Shown: positions 9,686 to 20,072, numbered from the stretch's first letter. The stretch is 64,000 nt of DNA from Zavarzinella formosa DSM 19928 (GCF_000255705.1 NZ_JH636444.1:201044-265043), one strand, 5' to 3'. The notes: generated from the letters alone by a model not told the origin. Numbers and translations: made by a program.

Positions 9686-11083
9686 TTACTTCACCCGGCC
9701 GCCCGCCACTTTGCCGAGGTTGTCGAAGAGGTGAACGAGGGAAGCCATCAACTTCTTCCAATCCCCCTCATGAAGACTCTCGTTCGGAGCGTGGGCATTG
9801 CTGGCCGGATCTTCGATGCCGAGCAACAGAGCCGGAGCGCCGCCGAACAATTCGGACAACGGGCCAACAAACCCGATTGTCCCCCCGCAACCAATGGCCA
9901 CCGGCTCTTTGTCAAAGCCTTTTCGCAAGGCGGTGAGGGCCGCCTCAAACGCGGGGCCGTTCGGGTCGGTCATCCACCATTCGACCGGCTTACTGTTTTC
10001 CTTCACCGTCACCTGCACGCCCCACGGCGGGTCTTTCGTCAGGTGGGCTTTCAGGTCTTCAAACACTTTCTTCGGCTGTTGGTCCGGCACAATCCGGCAA
10101 CTGACGATGGCTTGGGCCGTCGGCAACACTTGGTTGGAGGCCCCTTTGATCGAACTCGCTTCCTGGGCGATCACCGTGACAGCGGGGCGCCGCCACGTTT
10201 GCTCGTAGGGGGTCATCCCCGGTTCCATCGTCATCCGGGCGTTCGGCAGAACGGCGCAATCCTTTCGCCATTTGGCCTCATCACCCGGCAACTTCCGCAC
10301 GGCCGCTTTTTCTTTGTCGGTCAGGGGCCGCACTTCGTCGTAATAACCGGGAATCGGCAACGGGCCATTGTCCCAGAACAACCGGCTCAGGATCACGTTC
10401 AACGCGATGGCGGCGTCCGGCAAAGCCCCGCCCCCCATGCCACTATGAACCGGCAGATCAGCGCTTTTTACTTCAACAGTTGCGGAAACGATGCCGCGAA
10501 GAGAATACGTGATACACGGCAGGCCGACTTCGATGTTCTCGGTGTCGCAAACGACGATCACATCGGATTTGAGTTTTTCCTTGTAACGATCAAAGAAAGC
10601 CATCAGGTTTTTCGAGCCGACTTCCTCTTCGCCTTCAACGAGCATTTTCACATTGACCGGCAGGGAACCTTCGGTCTTCAGATAGGCCGCGATGGCCGCC
10701 AGTTGGGCGCTGATGGCCCCCTTGTCGTCGGCCGATCCACGGGCGAATAACCGGCCGTCCCGGCGTGTGAGGTGCCAGGGGTCAGATAGCCATTGTTCGC
10801 GGTAGTTGATCGGTTGAACGTCGTGATGGGCGTACAGGAAGACGGTTGGTTTGCCGGGCGCGTCGCACCATTCCCCATAGGCGTAAGGCAGTGAGCCGCC
10901 GACTTTCAACACTTCCACGTTTTGGAGGCCGGCCTCCCGCATCTGCTGGCAGGTGAGATTGGCTGTCCGCTCGATCTCGTGGCCGTGTTCTCCGTCCGTA
11001 CTGATGCTGGGGATGGCCACCAAATCAGCCAGCCCGCGCACGATCCCTTCGTGGTTCTTCGCCAACCATTCCAACGGCGTCAT
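9686..11083 (-). CDS. M20-family metallopeptidase (dipeptidase type)
   Basis: This 465-residue protein shows the M20 di-zinc signatures: H86-x-D88 in FLYAHHDVQP, an Asp in RGSADDKGAI (about 119-120), and the catalytic Glu pair in EGEEEVGS (about 150-154). Between the zinc-binding halves sits the usual dimerisation lid (about 200-330). Relatives hydrolyse dipeptides or deacylate amino acids in the cytoplasm. No signal peptide is seen. It converges with the DinB-like gene, 6 bases apart, and diverges from the zinc-ribbon/propeller gene. Substrate unknown. Confidence 0.92.
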   Translation of the reverse strand: MTPLEWLAKNHEGIVRGLADLVAIPSISTDGEHGHEIERTANLTCQQMREAGLQNVEVLKVGGSLPYAYGEWCDAPGKPTVFLYAHHDVQPINYREQWLSDPWHLTRRDGRLFARGSADDKGAISAQLAAIAAYLKTEGSLPVNVKMLVEGEEEVGSKNLMAFFDRYKEKLKSDVIVVCDTENIEVGLPCITYSLRGIVSATVEVKSADLPVHSGMGGGALPDAAIALNVILSRLFWDNGPLPIPGYYDEVRPLTDKEKAAVRKLPGDEAKWRKDCAVLPNARMTMEPGMTPYEQTWRRPAVTVIAQEASSIKGASNQVLPTAQAIVSCRIVPDQQPKKVFEDLKAHLTKDPPWGVQVTVKENSKPVEWWMTDPNGPAFEAALTALRKGFDKEPVAIGCGGTIGFVGPLSELFGGAPALLLGIEDPASNAHAPNESLHEGDWKKLMASLVHLFDNLGKVAGGRVK

Positions 11084-11238
11084 CAGTTTGTTCCTTCTCG
11101 AACGGGAGGAGATACTTCAATCGTATCCGTTTCGGCGAAGTCGGGCAAATCATCCGGTCGAATGAGTTTCCATGTTCCGAAGTTCGACCGCTTCGGTACA
11201 ATCGTTCATGAAGGATTCCCGCAACCCGGACCTTGGCC

Positions 11239-14200
11239 GTGCCGATCAACGCCGTCTGCCCCGAGTGTGAGAACCGCTTCCAATTGCAGGAATCGCTCCT
11301 CGGCCAGTCCATGCGTTGTCCGTTCTGCAAAACCGTTTTTGTGGTGACCGCCAACGCCTCCAAACTCACCTTTAAACCCGTTCCGGAGGCCAAACCGCCG
11401 GAAGGCGGGAATAACACCCGGCCACGGGCTGATCTTCCTGAAACGAATTATCGCAGCGGTTCAATCTCTGATTTCGTGCAAGTTGTCGAAGGATCATCGG
11501 CCAAGCCTCTTGTCGGCAAAATCGAAAAATCCGCGCCAACCGAACGAAAATGGACTCCTGACCCGGACCAAGTGACCCGTGAGACATTTCCGCTGGCAAC
11601 GGACGGGCCAACGGAAATGAAATGGTCCCCGGACATGGAATTGCCGGGGGCCAAGCGAGAGCCGTCTCGTGAAATTGATCTTCCAGCCCCGCCAACTACC
11701 AACTACACACGCCAAGCCATCCCAAAACCGGTCAAGAAGCATCGTGGCCGGATTTTGGCCGGGTTGATTGTTTTCACCCTCTGTTGTGTCGCGGTCGGCG
11801 GGTTCTTCCTCAAGCAGTATCTCGACTTTGCCCCGGAACGGTTGTATGCCGCCGGGAAAAAGGAATACGACGACACCCATTACGATCAATCCCGGCGTCT
11901 GTTCGATCAACTGGCGAAGGAATACCCCGATCATCCCAAAGCAACCGAAGCCCGGTTTTTCGGGCCATTGGCCGGATTGCGTAATGCCGTCGGCTCGGTG
12001 ATGAACAAAACTGATCCGGCCCCGGCCATCGGGCAATGGGATCAGTTCCAAGGATTGATTGCCGATCCGGCGTTGGCCCCGTTTGCCGAGAAAAATCGTT
12101 TCGGCATCGACATCTGGCAGACCGGCACGAAGTTGGTTGAAGACACGTTGTCCAAAGGCAATGATGTCTTCAACCGGGACGATCCGGCTGACAGTGACAA
12201 ATGGCTTCAGGAAGCGACCCGGATCGAAGCCATGCTTGAACGCTTCCGGCCCGACGATGCCCCGAAGCCTGAGAGCGTCACGCGGGAACTCGTCGCCTTG
12301 CGGCAAAAGATCGATGGTTCCCGTGTCCGGGCCGACGCTTTGAAGGATATCCACGGCCTGCTCACCGAACCGGATGACGAGAGTTTGCAGAGGGCCAGAC
12401 AAGCCGCCACCGCCAGGGGAATTGAAAAAGACGACGGGTATCTCAAAATCATCGGCGAGGCCGAGCAGAAGATCCGGGCGAAGGCAGTGTATATTCCAGT
12501 CAACCCGCCGGTTCGGCCGGTCGCGGTGGCGGATGACGGGATGGCCAGTCTTTTATTCGCTCCCCGGTTGGATCGCGGGCCTCGTGTGCCCGTCAAGGGA
12601 ACGCCGACGACGTTTTTCGCGCTCGCTCGGGGTATCCTGTACGCTCTTGACGAGTCGGACGGGCATGTGTTGTGGGCCATGCGCACGGGAATCGACAGTC
12701 ACATTCCCGCGACTCGGGTTCCCGGCTCCGAGGCCACCCCGGAACTGGCCGTGGTGCCGTCGATGGAAGGCGGCCAAGCCGGGTTGCACGCTCGGCATTT
12801 CCGCAACGGGCTTTCAATGTGGTATCAACCGCTTCCGGCCCCGTGCGGGGGACAGCCGGTCATCGTGGGGCCGGATCTGTATGTTCCGCTTGCGGACGGG
12901 CAGGGGACGATTTTGGAAATCGTCGCGGCGACGGGGGAATTGAAGGGGAAAATTCAACTTGGACGGATGATCGGCGGCCCGCTTGTTCTCCGGCCGGGAA
13001 CCAGCCAATTGTTCATCCCCGCCGAGTCGGCCAGCGTCTATGTGTTCGATGTTGACCGACGCGGGCCGAACAGCGAACATCTTGATCCGGCCCGCATCGG
13101 GGTCGTTTCCACCAAACACGCCCCCGGCACATTGCAGGGGATTCCGTTCTTCGCCAACCCGGAGCCGGACAATCCCGGCCCGCGACACTTGCTTGCGTGC
13201 ATGACCACCGGGCTGGATCAAATGGCGCTTCGGGCCTGTCCCTTTGTGGATGTGGAAAACGGTGGCGTCGATTCCTCCGGACCGCCGACGGAAATTGCCG
13301 TCCCCGGTTGGTCTCGTTTCCCGGTGTATTGCGATGGAGAGAAGATCGCCCTTGTCACCGATCAACGTCAGTTAATGTTGCTTGGCCTCGGGTTGACTGG
13401 TAACAAGGATCTGACGTTGTTCCCGCTGCCGGGGAACAATTCGGAGATTGGCAAACCTCGCTCCGAGTCGGCGGCGCAATTGGTGATGGCCGATGAAGTG
13501 AATTATTGGGTGTTGTTTGACAATCAATTACGCCAATTCCGTTCCGGCTTCACCGGCCGGGATGGTGTGCGGCTGATGCCCGTTGGCAAAGGGTTGTTCG
13601 TCGGAGAACCTGTCCAATCGCCTCAATTGAATGCCCGCCGGGACATGATGGTCGTGTTCACTCACGAGGGAAGTTCGCACTTGGCCACGGCCGTTGACTC
13701 AGTGACCGGCCAACTCCTCTGGCAGCGAGAACTCGGGCTGTTGGCGAAGGGAGAAGCCTTCCGACGCGGGGATGATCTGGTCTGGCTCGATCAAGGTGGA
13801 GGCATGACCAAATTGGATGTCAAATCTTTGATAGAGGATCGCAAGCCAGTCTGGCTGGTGGATGTCAATGATCGCTGGTTGATCGCCGCCCCGGCCACCG
13901 GGTTCCGCTCGTTGACTGGCTTTCTCGACGGTCCTGATGGCACGGCCATCACCCTGATGGAAAGCGATTCTCCGCCGACTCGGCGGTTTTTGTTGCGAGT
14001 GTTCGACGGAGCCAAGGTTTCAGAACAATTGGTCCCGGCTCCGGGCCGTCTCGCCGGTCAACCGGTGGTGGTGGGTCGTTCGCTGGTGTTGCCGATGGAC
14101 AACGGGAGCCTCTATCGAATCACCATCGGCGAAGGCCGGACTTTAGAAATGGGGCCAACTTGGCGGGGCAACCAGCTTCCGAATTCCACCACCTGTTTTT

Positions 14201-14868
14201 TGACCCCGATGACCGATGAGGATTTTCTGGCGACTGACGGGAACAAAGCAATCATACGCTGGCGTTGGGCGACAGCCAACAAGCGGTTTGAATCACGCGG
14301 GCGGCTGTCATTGCGTGATAAAATCCGCGTGAAGCCATTCTCGCTGCCCGGTTCGCCGAATCGCGCGATCACCATCGACAACGCCGGGAACTTGGTCCTT
14401 TGGGACGCGGACCAATTCAGCCCGACTTTAACCCCGAGCCGTGTCTGGCACGTAACTGGCAAAGAGATTCTTTTGCCGGTTAACGAGCGAATTCATTCGA
14501 TCATTCCGCTGCCTGCCGGATCACCGGCTTCATTCGTCGTGATTGGCAATCGTTGTGCTTATGCGTTGAAGATCGACCAAGAAACACCCGTCTGGAAGTC
14601 CCCGGCGTTTGCCAAGCCGGTGGTTGGGCAGGTTCGGGAAAATCCTAATCAATTCCTGCTGACGGACCAATCGGGCGACGTTCGTCGGCTGAACCTGACG
14701 ACCGGGGATTTGTCAGAACCCATCTTTAAGCTGCCCGGCCCGCACGCAGTGGCCGGAGGGGCCGTTCCGCTTGATGAACGACATCTGCTCATTCCCTTGG
14801 GGGATGGAACACTGCTCATCGGGGAAGCGGGTCCAAAGGCTGCCCCGTTGGCTCCCGGCAAACCATGA
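11239..14868 (+). CDS. Zinc-ribbon, single-TM protein with PQQ-like propeller
   Basis: The protein is about 1,210 residues. It opens with a MJ0042-type zinc ribbon (CPECENRF then CPFC), followed by a Pro/Thr-rich linker, one transmembrane helix near residue 170-190 (GRILAGLIVFTLCCVAVGG), a helical TPR-like stretch (about 200-400), and then a long beta-rich region with repeated ATGEL, VTGQLLW and similar turns typical of PQQ/WD-like propeller blades. This layout is common in planctomycete proteins of unknown function, probably acting as membrane-linked scaffolds. The start is uncertain: TTG at 11233 or GTG at 11239 are both close to the Cys motif; no ATG fits. Confidence 0.82.
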   Translation: MPINAVCPECENRFQLQESLLGQSMRCPFCKTVFVVTANASKLTFKPVPEAKPPEGGNNTRPRADLPETNYRSGSISDFVQVVEGSSAKPLVGKIEKSAPTERKWTPDPDQVTRETFPLATDGPTEMKWSPDMELPGAKREPSREIDLPAPPTTNYTRQAIPKPVKKHRGRILAGLIVFTLCCVAVGGFFLKQYLDFAPERLYAAGKKEYDDTHYDQSRRLFDQLAKEYPDHPKATEARFFGPLAGLRNAVGSVMNKTDPAPAIGQWDQFQGLIADPALAPFAEKNRFGIDIWQTGTKLVEDTLSKGNDVFNRDDPADSDKWLQEATRIEAMLERFRPDDAPKPESVTRELVALRQKIDGSRVRADALKDIHGLLTEPDDESLQRARQAATARGIEKDDGYLKIIGEAEQKIRAKAVYIPVNPPVRPVAVADDGMASLLFAPRLDRGPRVPVKGTPTTFFALARGILYALDESDGHVLWAMRTGIDSHIPATRVPGSEATPELAVVPSMEGGQAGLHARHFRNGLSMWYQPLPAPCGGQPVIVGPDLYVPLADGQGTILEIVAATGELKGKIQLGRMIGGPLVLRPGTSQLFIPAESASVYVFDVDRRGPNSEHLDPARIGVVSTKHAPGTLQGIPFFANPEPDNPGPRHLLACMTTGLDQMALRACPFVDVENGGVDSSGPPTEIAVPGWSRFPVYCDGEKIALVTDQRQLMLLGLGLTGNKDLTLFPLPGNNSEIGKPRSESAAQLVMADEVNYWVLFDNQLRQFRSGFTGRDGVRLMPVGKGLFVGEPVQSPQLNARRDMMVVFTHEGSSHLATAVDSVTGQLLWQRELGLLAKGEAFRRGDDLVWLDQGGGMTKLDVKSLIEDRKPVWLVDVNDRWLIAAPATGFRSLTGFLDGPDGTAITLMESDSPPTRRFLLRVFDGAKVSEQLVPAPGRLAGQPVVVGRSLVLPMDNGSLYRITIGEGRTLEMGPTWRGNQLPNSTTCFLTPMTDEDFLATDGNKAIIRWRWATANKRFESRGRLSLRDKIRVKPFSLPGSPNRAITIDNAGNLVLWDADQFSPTLTPSRVWHVTGKEILLPVNERIHSIIPLPAGSPASFVVIGNRCAYALKIDQETPVWKSPAFAKPVVGQVRENPNQFLLTDQSGDVRRLNLTTGDLSEPIFKLPGPHAVAGGAVPLDERHLLIPLGDGTLLIGEAGPKAAPLAPGKP

Positions 14869-14915
14869 CTATACTGGCGACGTAAGACTAATAACTGAAA
14901 GTTTGGAGACACACA

Positions 14916-15503
14916 ATGATGCGTTGGACCGGATTGGCGTTGGCGGTTACCCTGATTGTCACCATCAGTGGCATGGCCCAGGACGCCGTCGTCACGAACC
15001 CATACTATCCCCTGAAAAAGGACAATGAGTGGTCGTATGCCGTTCAGGGCGGTCCGGTGAAGGTGAAGGTGGTCGGGACGGAAAAGATCAAGGACACGAA
15101 CTGCTACAAACTTGAAACTTCCGTCGGTGGCAAGCCCTCCTCCAGCGAAACGGTCGGCGTGACGAAAGAAGGCGTTCAACGTTTTGTCGTCAACGGCATC
15201 ACGGCTGACACGCCGATCCTGTTCCTGAAGGCTGACGCCAAAAAGGGCGACACGTGGACCGTGGACACGAAAGTTTCCGGCCAGACCGTGAAGGGAACCT
15301 TCAAGGTTGACGAGGCGAAGGTGAAAGTCAAGGACAAGGAATACGAAACGCTCTACGTGAAGACCGAAGACATGGAAATCGGCAGCACGAAGACCTCGGT
15401 GGAATACTGGTTCGCCAAGGATGTCGGCATCGTGAAATTGAAGTTCAGCCTCGGCACGCAAGAAGCCACGCTGGAACTCGAAAGTTTCACCGCCGGCAAG
15501 TAA
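14916..15503 (+). CDS. Small secreted protein of unknown function
   Basis: This 195-residue protein has a clear signal peptide (MMRWTG then a hydrophobic core, cleavage near SGMAQD about residue 22). The mature part is Lys/Val/Thr-rich and beta-strand-like, without cysteines or known motifs. A GGAG ribosome-binding site lies seven bases before the ATG. It follows the propeller gene after 47 bases and ends just before a strong terminator, so the two may share a transcript. It resembles short beta-rich exported proteins annotated as hypothetical in planctomycetes. Confidence 0.8.
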   Translation: MMRWTGLALAVTLIVTISGMAQDAVVTNPYYPLKKDNEWSYAVQGGPVKVKVVGTEKIKDTNCYKLETSVGGKPSSSETVGVTKEGVQRFVVNGITADTPILFLKADAKKGDTWTVDTKVSGQTVKGTFKVDEAKVKVKDKEYETLYVKTEDMEIGSTKTSVEYWFAKDVGIVKLKFSLGTQEATLELESFTAGK

Positions 15504-15524
15504 TTTCGGAAGGTGATGTATGCG

Positions 15525-15554
15525 AACCCACCGTAGATGCGGTGGGTTTTCTCG
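15525..15554 (+). terminator. Rho-independent terminator
   Basis: An exact eight-base inverted repeat (AACCCACC and GGTGGGTT) with an eight-base loop is followed by TTTTCTC. It lies between the small secreted protein and pyrF, 22 bases after the stop codon, so it should end the upstream transcript. Confidence 0.8.
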
Positions 15555-15575
15555 TTTGAAGACGATGGAAATCCC

Positions 15576-16484
15576 ATGATCCCTTTTGCCGAACGTCTGG
15601 CCGATGCCGTCCGATCAAAGCGCACGCCGTTGTGTGTCGGATTGGACCCGCGTTGGGAATCGCTCCCGAGATTGATCCGCACTCGTCACGAAGATGGCAC
15701 GCTGAATGGAGTGGCGGCCGCCTATCGGGAATTCTGTCTCAAGATTCTCGACTTGGTGGCCGGTTTGGCGCCGGTGGTGAAGCCGCAAAGCGCCTTCTTC
15801 GAGGCATGCGGCCCGGCCGGCCTGGCAGTTTTGCAAACGGTGATCGCCAAAGCGAAACAACTCGGTCTTGTCGTCATTCTGGACTCAAAACGCGGGGACA
15901 TCGCCTCCACGGCCGGAGCTTATGCGGAGGCGGCCTTTGCCGGAACGCCTCATGAGGGGAGAGTGCTTCCCGTGTGGAACGCGGACGCACTCACGGTGAA
16001 CCCATACCTCGGCCGGGACGCCGTGGAACCGTTCATCAGCACGGCCCGCCAATCGGCCGGGGGGCTGTTCATCCTCGTGCGAACGAGCAACCCCGGCAGC
16101 GGGTTGTTCCAAGAGCTTGATTGCGGCGGCAAGAAACTCTACCAAGTCGTTGCGGACGAGGTGAGCAAGTGGAACGGAGAAAACCTGTCGGCGAACGGAT
16201 ACGGCGATTGCGGGGCCGTTGTCGGGGCGACTCAGCCGAAGGAATTGGCCGAGTTGCGTGAAAAGATGCCCGGTGTCTGGTTCCTTGTTCCGGGGTACGG
16301 TGCCCAAGGCGGAAGCGCGAGTGACGTGGCCGCCGCTTTTGACAAGAATGGTTTGGGCGCCATCGTGAACAGTTCTCGCGGGATCACGTTTCCCTTCAAA
16401 CCGGACGAGACGAATTGGGAAGCCGCTGTCGTGAACGCAACACAAAAGGCCGTCCATGAATTGCGGACAGCGGCCGGATTGTAA
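15576..16484 (+). CDS. pyrF: Orotidine 5'-phosphate decarboxylase
   Basis: This 302-residue enzyme converts orotidine monophosphate to UMP, the last step of de novo pyrimidine synthesis. The catalytic D-x-K-x2-D motif is seen as DSKRGDI with D103, K105 and D108. Its length and the CVGLDPRW start fit the longer type 2 PyrF group of about 270-310 residues. I chose the ATG at 15576; an in-frame upstream ATG at 15537 falls within the terminator hairpin and is unlikely. It converges with the SGNH gene over a shared terminator. Confidence 0.93.
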   Translation: MIPFAERLADAVRSKRTPLCVGLDPRWESLPRLIRTRHEDGTLNGVAAAYREFCLKILDLVAGLAPVVKPQSAFFEACGPAGLAVLQTVIAKAKQLGLVVILDSKRGDIASTAGAYAEAAFAGTPHEGRVLPVWNADALTVNPYLGRDAVEPFISTARQSAGGLFILVRTSNPGSGLFQELDCGGKKLYQVVADEVSKWNGENLSANGYGDCGAVVGATQPKELAELREKMPGVWFLVPGYGAQGGSASDVAAAFDKNGLGAIVNSSRGITFPFKPDETNWEAAVVNATQKAVHELRTAAGL

Positions 16485-16487
16485 ATA

Positions 16488-16514
16488 ACCGGCCAAAACT
16501 TCCGGTCATTTTTT
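16488..16514. terminator. Terminator between convergent genes
   Basis: ACCGG and CCGGT flank a nine-base spacer and are followed by CA and six T residues. It directly follows the pyrF stop and overlaps the last codons of the SGNH gene on the minus strand. Confidence 0.6.
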
Positions 16515-19500
16515 CACATTCAAGTCACTGATTACTTTTCCGATCCGCGTCCGAAGCGCCCATACGTCCTGCGGTTTCAGGCCCGAATATTTGAAAACAC
16601 CGGCATCTTCGTCGGAGACTCCGGTTCCTTCTTTCTTTGCGGTGAGTTGTAATTCCTTGGGAATCTGTTCTCCAATTTCCTCGGGGGGTTGTTCCGTCAC
16701 GCGGGCGAGTTCGCAGAGGTATTCCACATCTTGTTGACCGCGCCGAAATGCCTTGAGCCGGATCGAGGGAGTCGGTTCCTTTTCCCCGGCGCGCGGCGGG
16801 TAAATCAAACAGGTGGCTTCGGCTTTTTTCCATGCGTCAGCGGTGCCGATGGCGAGCCAGGGGAGGACGCCGTTTGCGCCAAGCCGCCAAGCGTCGATGC
16901 ACCATCCCACCGGCTGCATATTCGACGATTCAATGTCGTTGGCGCTGCCGTATTCGATAATCTTTTGGTTCGCTTTTTGCCGTTCCAGAACCATTCGCCG
17001 ATATCGTCGCCAGTCGCCGTTCACGACGTTGTAATCCAAACCGGCGTTAAGAGAATCACGTTGCCACATGGGTCGGGAGATGTCGGCGCGGAAGACGAAA
17101 TTTCTCGGTGAGAGTCGGCCAGGCAAGTCCCGGCCTTCGTGCATGGCGTCGGAAAAGTATTTCAACGCCCAGAAATCTTGAAAACCGGCTGGCTCGTCAA
17201 GCAGCCAGGGGGATGACGCCCGAGACCAGCCGTTGCGTTTGTAATCGACTTTGTTATTCAGAAAGCATTGGAACAGAGTGGTTTGCCAGTTTTTCTCGTC
17301 AATATGAGAGGCAAACTGCCGACTGGCGGACACGAAGGCCGCCCGATATTCCTTGGTGAAGGCTTCGTCGGCCCAATAACTGCCGTTGTAATGCTCGTTG
17401 ATGGGCAGGGGCCAGTTCTCGTGGAGCGGCAAATAAAAGCACTCCAGCGGCACGCCGGAACGGGGAAGATCCTTAAACGCGGAGCCGTCAAAATAGGGGC
17501 CGAATCGTTCATCCCATTCTTTGAAATCAAGTTTGCCATCAATGACGCTTGGCGCCCATCCCTCGCTGACCTCGCCGCGCTGCGAATAAGGCACAATGTT
17601 CACGACCGTCCGGTGTCGATGGGCCAGCCGGTAATATCCATGTTCATCGGCCGGGAGACCATACCCGTTCATCTCGGGCAGAAAGCTCAGTTTGTCCGGC
17701 ATTTCAAAGTCCCAGACGGTGAGACTGACCGGGATTTCCAGTTTTTCTTCGCCTGTCGCCAAGATCAATGTTCCCGGATGAACGCCAGGTTTGGTGTCTC
17801 TGGGAGTCCACGCTTCAACATGCAGACTTCCGTATAGTTCTTTGGGTCGAAGTGCGGAGGAAGGGACGGACATGAAACCGTTGAGCGGAAGAATCGGGTC
17901 GGGCAGAGGACCGGCTTTTGACTCCACCGATTGATATTGGCTGAAACGGATGTCCGCTTTCGGAATGGTTGGGAAACTCAATGTGGGTTTCAGATTGTTG
18001 ACCGGCCCGCGAAACGCCACCTGAAAGGCAATGATCTCCGCTTTGGCCGCTTGCAATGTGATCTGGTTGTTTTTGGCATTCCACAGGTGATTGGCCGCGA
18101 GGTAGTCGGCGGGCTGATCGGGGATGATCTTCCCGGTGACCGGATCAACCTTGTCCAGTTCGTCGATCACGGCCACCGGAGTTTTGCCAAGGTTTGGAAG
18201 TTCGCCGGTGACTTTGGAATAAGCAACCGACTGACCGGGAAACGGTTTTGGAACGCGAGATCCGACTTTGAAATGAATCTCTTTTGATTCGCCCCGTGAA
18301 CCGTTACCAGCAACGGCTGTCACAGACAGACTCACTTCTTGCCCGGCCCGCAAGTTCATGTCCCGCAACTGAAAGACAGACTCGACGCTTTTGGAACGCA
18401 GCGGAGGGCTGCAGAGATAACGAGGGACAGACTTGCCATCAAGAAGCAGATCAAACGAGACGAATTGGTCATCATGTTGTTTGGCCAAACGCCAGCGTAT
18501 CCACTTTTCGCCAACAAGGTCTTCATCGCTGGAAAATGCTTTCAGGTTTTCCACTGCGGGTGCGGACTCCAGATCATTTTCGCCAACAAACACCTCGAAA
18601 TACGGAGCGTTTTTTGGCCCGGATTCGCGGCTGTGGATGAAACGATTCGGAAAGTGCTTGAAGCTGACCTTTTCGCCTTCGCGGGACCACTCGGAGCCAG
18701 TGTCGTCGAACAAGACAAATCCATGAGAGGCCCCGGCGGTTCTGGCCCGGATCACATCAAGGTTTACCGGAATGCGATGCCAGCCGTCATCATCCGGTTC
18801 GCTGGCGTCCGCATTGCCCCAGATGGAGCCTCCTTCGCCGAACATCACGGCACAGATGTCGCTTCCCGGATAGGCCCAAGGCGTGTCCGGGTGCTGTCGG
18901 TGTCGAAAAGTGCTTGCCCCCGCTTCTTTGGCATAACCGGTGCTTTTCCCTTCGACAAACTCGGCCGAGAGGGAACTGATCCCCACCCGGCCGAGTCGTT
19001 CCGGACCGGCCAGTTTGACATGCAAATAGGCTGCGTGAAGTTTCTTTCCTTTCAGCGGAGTCGGATCGATGTCAACGAGGGAAAACTCCTGATACGACTT
19101 CAACTTCAACCGGCCCGCCCCGCCGTTGGAACCATCTTCCTCACCGTTCACTGAGGAAATCCACGTGTCACGCAGCACTGGCAACCGCACGGGTTTGCCT
19201 TTGGGAGTCTCCTCTGGTTTCTTGGATGAAGTCAACAAGTCAAATACGGTGGTTTTGACTTCGGCAATCTTTTTGACGGAAAGCCAGCCACGCAGCAAAT
19301 ACCCGCTGTTTTTGAGGTTTTGGGCCGTCGGTTCGGAATTGACTTTCGTTCCCCGAAAATCACCGGACGGATGAACGTCGCCTTCGCCCATCAGGGTTCC
19401 GTTCCATTCGTCGGGGCGACGAGTCACAATTTCCTTCTCATAGTCAATCAGCGGGAGTTGTTTTTCCTTCGCCAAGATGCGGATGGCTTCGTTGTATTCC

Positions 19501-20072
19501 TTCGCCGTTTGAAACTTGTTCACATGCGGCGGGATGGTCGAGACGATGGGAACCGTGTTGTTGGCCAAAATGACATCCACGGCCTTGGCAAAATCAGCGA
19601 TAAAGTCTTTCGGCCGGCGATCCCCGGTTGCGTCGTTGGTGCCGATCATCAAAACGACGGCTTGCGGGGAATATTGCGTCAGCAGTTTTTCGAGGGGAGG
19701 CATTTTCTGTTTTCCTCCCGCCAACAATTCGTCCAACCGCATTCCGCTGCATGCCGTGTAAGAGCGGCCGCCGTTCGGATGGTCGAAGGAGGCGAGATGC
19801 CAGCCGTCGAGATTGTTCTTCTCCCCGGTGTGCAGCCACTTCAAAATCGCCTTGTCCGCATCTGATTTTCCCTCGCCCCCTTTGGCCCACGCACTGTAGG
19901 GATTCGCATAAGTGATCGAATCGCCGATGTGCAACACCACGCCGGGTTTGCCCGTGAACTTGGCGGCCACTTTTTTCATGGCGTCGGCATATTCCCATTC
20001 CTGCGGAATTGGTTTTTCTTCCGCCCGAACACCGAGGACTGTCAGGAAAAGGCAGACAAGGGAGAGCCGCAT
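16506..20072 (-). CDS. Secreted SGNH hydrolase fused to DUF4091-like glycosidase domain
   Basis: From the ATG at 20072 this is 1,188 residues. A signal peptide (MRLSLVCLFLTVLGVRAEE) is followed by an SGNH/GDSL esterase domain: block I GDSI with D51-S52, block III GTND at 144-147, and the catalytic D-x-x-H as D232-V-H234. A middle beta region (about 260-560) follows. The C-terminal half (about 600-1100) resembles the DUF4091 glycoside-hydrolase-like domain with conserved Trp and Glu-rich loops. The combination suggests carbohydrate-ester removal with polysaccharide attack, outside the cytoplasm. The open frame extends upstream to 20294 but the signal peptide fixes the start at 20072. Confidence 0.82.
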   Translation of the reverse strand: MRLSLVCLFLTVLGVRAEEKPIPQEWEYADAMKKVAAKFTGKPGVVLHIGDSITYANPYSAWAKGGEGKSDADKAILKWLHTGEKNNLDGWHLASFDHPNGGRSYTACSGMRLDELLAGGKQKMPPLEKLLTQYSPQAVVLMIGTNDATGDRRPKDFIADFAKAVDVILANNTVPIVSTIPPHVNKFQTAKEYNEAIRILAKEKQLPLIDYEKEIVTRRPDEWNGTLMGEGDVHPSGDFRGTKVNSEPTAQNLKNSGYLLRGWLSVKKIAEVKTTVFDLLTSSKKPEETPKGKPVRLPVLRDTWISSVNGEEDGSNGGAGRLKLKSYQEFSLVDIDPTPLKGKKLHAAYLHVKLAGPERLGRVGISSLSAEFVEGKSTGYAKEAGASTFRHRQHPDTPWAYPGSDICAVMFGEGGSIWGNADASEPDDDGWHRIPVNLDVIRARTAGASHGFVLFDDTGSEWSREGEKVSFKHFPNRFIHSRESGPKNAPYFEVFVGENDLESAPAVENLKAFSSDEDLVGEKWIRWRLAKQHDDQFVSFDLLLDGKSVPRYLCSPPLRSKSVESVFQLRDMNLRAGQEVSLSVTAVAGNGSRGESKEIHFKVGSRVPKPFPGQSVAYSKVTGELPNLGKTPVAVIDELDKVDPVTGKIIPDQPADYLAANHLWNAKNNQITLQAAKAEIIAFQVAFRGPVNNLKPTLSFPTIPKADIRFSQYQSVESKAGPLPDPILPLNGFMSVPSSALRPKELYGSLHVEAWTPRDTKPGVHPGTLILATGEEKLEIPVSLTVWDFEMPDKLSFLPEMNGYGLPADEHGYYRLAHRHRTVVNIVPYSQRGEVSEGWAPSVIDGKLDFKEWDERFGPYFDGSAFKDLPRSGVPLECFYLPLHENWPLPINEHYNGSYWADEAFTKEYRAAFVSASRQFASHIDEKNWQTTLFQCFLNNKVDYKRNGWSRASSPWLLDEPAGFQDFWALKYFSDAMHEGRDLPGRLSPRNFVFRADISRPMWQRDSLNAGLDYNVVNGDWRRYRRMVLERQKANQKIIEYGSANDIESSNMQPVGWCIDAWRLGANGVLPWLAIGTADAWKKAEATCLIYPPRAGEKEPTPSIRLKAFRRGQQDVEYLCELARVTEQPPEEIGEQIPKELQLTAKKEGTGVSDEDAGVFKYSGLKPQDVWALRTRIGKVISDLNVKK

